Shown: positions 58,937-64,000 of the stretch, in pieces
Position numbering within the stretch: position 1 is the first letter of the stretch
How the letters are laid out: each line of letters starts with the position of its first letter
DNA from: Acorus gramineus
Lineage: Eukaryota; Streptophyta; Magnoliopsida; Acorales; Acoraceae
Length of the DNA: 64,000 bases
Assembly (NCBI GenBank): GCA_030737835.1
Contig: CM060849.1
Span: forward strand, 682,001 to 746,000
Reading direction: 5' to 3'
The notes under the pieces: model-generated
The model's database searches: none
What the model saw: only the letters and a program-made list of their open reading frames with translations
What the model was told of the DNA's origin: nothing
Program-made: the position numbers and the translations under genes

Positions 58937-61373
58937 TGTTATGCCTATGTCATTTGGAGCCATTTCGGTTAAGCCTTGGTCACATCTGGGTCATTCAGGG
59001 CCTTTTTCTTTTTCGATTGGAGTCGCTAAAATTTTGGCTTTTAACCACCTGCGGGAGTTGGAGTACTCTGATTGAAAATCTAACTGCATATTATGGGTCC
59101 TGGTACCGTTTTGTACTACTCATAAAAATTTCATCAAATTCCAGTAACGTTTTGAAAAATATGCAGTTCCGAATCGCATCCGGGTATGGCCGTTACTGGG
59201 TTTAGGTGGGTGAGATATTTTCAAGTGTGTGGTGCTTCTCCACACGCTACTCAATAAAGCAAAAATGAGTGGTTGAGTGAGGGTGAGCCTAACCCTAACT
59301 TCACCACCCCCTTATGGTCACCCCTAGGCACTATTTGGGCTTGAAAATGACATTTTTGCCCTCTCTCTCTCTCCCCCTCTCTCCCATTTCGTGGAACTCT
59401 CTCAAGCTCCCTCTCTTGGTCTCTTTTTCCCCTCTTTGTGTGTGAAGAAGGAGGAGGAAGAAGCAATTGAAGGAGAAGGTGAAGAAGGAAGTGCAAGAAG
59501 GTAGGTTTGTGTGTGTTGTTGTTGTGGTTTCTCTTCTCTCAAGCTCCCTCTCATGTCTTTCCCCCCCTGTTTTTCAGCCAAAGAAGGCTGAGGAGAGGCT
59601 GTGGAGGTGGTGGTAGTGGTGGTGGTGGTTGAGGTGGTCGCGGGGCCATCAAGGGCCCCCGAATCTCCCCCTTTAATTCCCCCTCCCTTGGTGAGCTCTC
59701 CCCCTTCTTTTCTTTGGTTTTTCATGGCTTTAGGGGTTGTTGGGAAGTCATGCATGCTAGGTAGTTGGTTTAGGGTGAGTGTGGAGTGTGGGGGAGGGGT
59801 TAAAGGGGTTAAAGGGTTTCTAGGCGCGCGCGCGGGTCTGTCCGCGCCCGTGCACGCGCGGGCGCTGTCAGTGCGCGCGGTGCAGGCGGGTCGTGCTCGC
59901 AAATGTGCGAGGGATCGTGCGAGCGTGCGCGCGCGCGGGGCAGCGTGTCTGGGCGCGCCTGGGCATGCGGCAGGGCGCCAGTGCGCGCGCGCGCGTGCAG
60001 GGGCACGTGCGGGGTTGCCCAGGGGCTCGGGTAGGTGCTGGGGCACTCGGGCAAGCGTGCGTACGTGCATGCTCGCATGCATGTGAGCCCGTATGCGTGC
60101 ATGTCTAAGTCTTTGGCATTTCTAGTAATTTCTAAGTGTTATAATGTGATGTTACTCACCAAATTTGATGCCCTTACCTTGCAGATCTCGTCGGATGGGA
60201 TGCGCGAGGTCCCGGGTTGCGGTGAGTGGTTTGATCCAACCCCTCGAGATGCGCTCGACGCGCGTAGTCGTGCGTCGCGCATCAATGGGGCACCCTAGCT
60301 ATACTACTTGTGTAGATAAGTAGTATGACCATGCTTAAACTATAATATGTTAGATATCTTGCATGCTAAGCTTATATTGCATGTATTGTATCCATGTATG
60401 AATGACTGTATCGCATGCGCCCCTCTAGTATGGGCATGTATTTCTTTAATGTGTATGGATGTATAGAATAGGGCATGCCTTAGGTAGTATTGTAATACTA
60501 CTCTCACTATATTAATTGGAATATCCAACATGATTAAGTCTGGGTTAATAACGGACACCTGCCTAATATTCCCTTGTGATAAGACTCGAGGCGTGGTGTA
60601 GTTGTTGCGCTCATACTAATGGGGCAAAGCTATGACCAACTTCACAAGATGATGATCTCTCTCTCGCCCTCTCCCTCTGCACAAACTGAGTAAGTAGATG
60701 CGATTTCCTACTCGACTCAGGTTCGTTTGGAATATTGGCATGCACCTGTTAGTGCGCGAGATCACGCTTGACCCTTCCCTTTTAAGTTGGTGATATCCAA
60801 CGCATGCTTTTGTTATGCCTTGTGTGCTTATATGATTAATGGCCATGTATGCATGTTTAAGTGGGCCATACCTTGTATGCATGTTGTATGATTTGTTCTT
60901 TATGATGTAAATCCATGTTAGGGGTTACCCTTATAGTCAATTGTTAGATGATCGTGCATATGGTTCATGCACATAGCTATGATATAATTCTCCTATTATA
61001 TATGCACACATGTTAAAACTAATTAGGCCTATCTGAAATAGGCGTGGGTATGACCCGTCGTTGGGATGTACCTCATTAGTTAGTGTGCGAGCGATGTAAT
61101 CACCCCTGTATCCGTGTGATGCACTTGAATGGAATTCAGGGGAATTCATTTGTTGTATCGGTTTTGTTAAACCTGTAGTTTTGAAATTAAGTTAGGCGAT
61201 TATCGAGAGTAGTTATTTTTCCATTAGGTTCGCTTTACGAACATGGAGTGTTTCCTCCCAATGTCGTCTGTGTCGAAGCGGGCCGGGTTTAAGCTGTCCT
61301 GACAGAGGGCCCCCACCTGTAGGTACTATCATTGCATGCGGCAAGATGTACTGATCATGGGGGTATACCAGGT
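58937..61373 (+). mobile_element. LTR of the large family, copy F, sense orientation, interrupted by copy G
   Basis: It starts TGTTATGCCTATGTCATTTG and follows copy C in order: TTCAATC-type block, CT-rich block, donor (GT at 59691), GC-rich segment 59820-60110, acceptor TTGCAG (60184), 37-nt mini-exon (60185-60221) and donor GTGAGTGG. At 61373, in the GGTATACCAGGT block, copy G begins. The remainder of copy F is expected beyond the window end. Confidence 0.85.
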
Positions 61374-64000
61374 TGTCTTGCCCTAGGGCGGCCGTCCCCG
61401 GGACGCGGCAAGGGTATATATGATATCAGCAGTCTATACAAGAGGTCAATAATATACTCAAACAATATCAACAATGACAACACAGACAACAAAGAGGCTG
61501 ACATGATATATACACAAATAGCGGAAGCTAAAAGACTGAATCTGTAATTCAAAGACATATTACAGACTCGATACATAATCAACTGTCCTGTGAGAGCCAA
61601 TATATACACGACATCCAAATATAATACAAACGCGTGCTCAAGCACGGAATACAATACATACAAGCAAAGGGGGATGCTGAATGGCCTCTCACATGCAAGA
61701 ACGTGACGCTGCTCCGCTACTGCTGACGTGCCTCGGGGAGCTCCTCCTGCCGATCCGACTCAGATATCACTGGAGAAAAATATATGCGAGGGGTGAGCCA
61801 CACGCTCAGTGAATAGCACAACCCATGCATCACAATTCATATTAACCTCAAATCATTCATAGCCTCTAAGTGGCAACAACTACACAAACCAGTGGGTCGC
61901 TCATCGCCAACCCACTACACCCTCACCCTCACCCTCAAACTGGTGACATGGTCTTTTGGGACTGACTAGCTGTTAATCGCCCTTGGTCCACCGATAGCCT
62001 CTCCTCCACACCGTAGCTCGCCTGGTCTACTCCCATGATTCAGCACAGTCCGAAACCAAATCAGGAGGTGCCTACTGATGGGAGCCCTCTATCAGGACGG
62101 CCTGTCTAACGCTGAGGAGTCCCTACATGGATCCAATGAAGGGAAGAGAAACAACCTACCCATACGGATACGATCCACTTGGATCCGCCGACACCGATCT
62201 CAACTCTACAAATGTCATGAATTCTTCAGAATTCCTCCAGGGCACATAACTAAGATGCGGGGAAGCCTATATTATAACCAAAAGGTTATGATATTCACTA
62301 AGCATGCTAATTATCAAGAACTCGCATTTGATTTAAATAAATTAAACTAAATGGGACACATGCGTAGGTCGAGGCTCTCCTAGCATGAAAACATAGTATC
62401 AAGATGCATGGGCCTTTATACATATCATAAGGGGCAAGTATCCCTAACATACAGGGTCTAGGGTGGCATGGATACTACATAATAATCATGCATGCATAGT
62501 TTACTTAATACAAGTTAATATGCAACTATGGTGCCCCAGGGGAGGGCAATACACTCCTAAGTGTATAGAACGCCTCCCTACTGGGCTGGATTGTCCCACT
62601 CACCAATACCCGGGTCGTCGCGTGACCGTCCGTCAAGATCTGCAAGACAGGGCATTCAACATGGTGAGTAAAATACACAAATACATACTAAATACATAGA
62701 AAATACGCTAGAAATACCCAACACTTGGACAAGAATGCATACGGGCCCGTACGCACGCGAGTCCGAGTGCCCCGACACACTCTCGCACCCCCGGGCAGCC
62801 ATGCGCACGGCCACCCGCACGCGCACGCACGGGTGCGCACGCACGCACGCACACCCGCGCCCCGGGCGCACTGCCGCGCCTCTGCCCGCACGCCCAGACA
62901 CGCCGCACGCTCGCGCGTGCCCGCGCGCACCGCGCGTCCAGCCCCGGGTGAACCCGCGCGCACTGCGCACCAGTGCAGCACCTCGCGCGCACACCCGCAC
63001 GCACTGCACCCCAGCGCAGTACCCCCGCGCGCACCCTGCGCGCACGCTCGCTCACCCCGCGCGCACTGCGCCCCTTGCGCAGCACCCGCACGCACGCCCG
63101 CGCGCACGTGCCAGCTCGCCCGACTGCGCGCCTGCCTTGCCTGCGCGCACAGGCCCGCGCGCACGCGCACCCGAGCCACTCCACCACCCCCACCCCAGCC
63201 CCCAACAACCCCCCCCCCCAACACCCCAACCACCATGCATGCCATGCATACCCAAAAACACCTCCTAATCAAGCATCTACACAAGAAAAGGAAGGAAAGA
63301 AAGCTCACCCAAGGGGAGGAAGGGAAGGGGAGGAGATCGGGTGCTCTTCGCGCACCGATTTGCCACCTCCAAGACCACCACCACCAAGCCTTCTTCTCAG
63401 CCAAAGAAGGGCTGAAAACAGGGGAGAAAAGGAGGTGAGAGAGGAGGAAAACCAAGGGGAAATGGAGATCCGAGACCATAGAAAGATAGATCGGGTCCTC
63501 ACCTATCTTTTCTCCTTCTAGGGTTTTTGATTTTAACCACCCTAACTAGATCATATGGAGGAAATAAAGAGAGGGGAGTGAGAGAGAGAGAGAGAGAGCT
63601 TGAAATGGAGAAGATGATGAATAGTGCAACTATTCTTGGGCGTGGACATCACTTAAGCACACACACACACCACACACACACTCACACACTCACCACTCAC
63701 ACTTAGAAAAAAAAATAATTAGGTTAAGCTAGGTTAGGTTAGGTTTAAGTGAGCTTTGACCTTAGTCAACCCAACCACACTAGAAAACAAACCCAATTGA
63801 CCAAGTCAAGGGTCAACATTGACCAAGTCAAGTCTCCCAATGACTTTTCGCTTGGTCAAAACCCGGATACGATTCGAAACTGTGAAATTCTGAAACGTTA
63901 CCGGAATTCGATGAAACTTTCGTGAGGGGCTTGAAATGGCACCAGGACACATAATATACAGTTAGATTTTCAATCGAAGTCCTCAAGCTCAGGATGATAG
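61374..64000 (-). mobile_element. LTR of the large family, copy G, truncated by the window end
   Basis: The + strand begins TGTCTTGCCCTAGGGCGG (two changes from the usual TGTCACGCCC) and is still in LTR sequence at 64000. Comparison with copy B suggests about 115 bp remain. It has the GC-rich segment 62745-63180, a 36-nt mini-exon (62604-62639) with acceptor at 62640-62641, and donors at 62602-62603 and 63307-63308. It sits inside copy F. CA-rich microsatellites are at 63658-63700. Confidence 0.85.

Overview
The window is nuclear DNA from a flowering plant. The evidence is GT-AG split genes of plant-only families (an LRR receptor-like pseudokinase and a CBL-interacting kinase), a fragment of the plastid gene cemA, and many plant-type LTR retrotransposons of several lineages. 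I cannot name the species. Three host genes are supported and most of the remaining sequence is transposable elements, several nested in one another.

Layout. 1-5000: a complete 13-exon MRH1/MDIS1-type LRR receptor pseudokinase gene on the + strand. 5000-8763: sparse intergenic DNA with a degraded hAT-like element and a near-perfect foldback MITE. 8764-20775: a Ty3/gypsy Tekay(Del)-type chromovirus with matching GATTC target duplications, broken gag and pol reading frames, and unequal LTRs. It carries a 3.4-kb solo LTR inserted in gag. 20893-33600: three more large solo LTRs of that second family (2.97, 4.16 and 3.56 kb). 34452-35201: a 750-bp solo LTR of another family. 35392-38960: two related foldback elements around a truncated, minus-strand L1-type LINE. 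40859-41143: a small two-exon gene. 44513-45901: an intronless CIPK kinase on the minus strand. 48118-48356: a nuclear copy of part of plastid cemA. 48751-49634: a MULE with long inverted repeats. 49636-53969: a probable Tat/Athila-type LTR and primer site followed by exact 88-bp and ~26-bp tandem arrays, split by another LTR. 53970-56193: an LTR and a broken Transposase_28-type ORF. 56194-64000: three more copies of the ~3-kb LTR family, one inverted and one inserted into it.

Main observation. The seven ~2.5-4.2-kb LTR copies of one family share an intron-like layout in the sense orientation. The parts are a 5' splice site, a 0.5-0.9-kb segment that is GC-rich in most copies and very variable, a TTGCAG-type 3' splice site, a mini-exon of 36-39 nt, and a second strong 5' splice site (GGTGAGTGG in most copies). 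The Tekay element has a related but weaker arrangement in its 5' LTR, and its 3' LTR has lost it through a ~1.1-kb deletion. This suggests that transcripts starting in these LTRs were spliced inside the LTR.

Host genes. The receptor pseudokinase and the CIPK are ordinary single-copy-style plant signalling genes with no visible functional link to each other. The retroelements look inactive: stop codons and a frameshift in gag-pol, only solo LTRs for the large family, and 5' truncation of the LINE.
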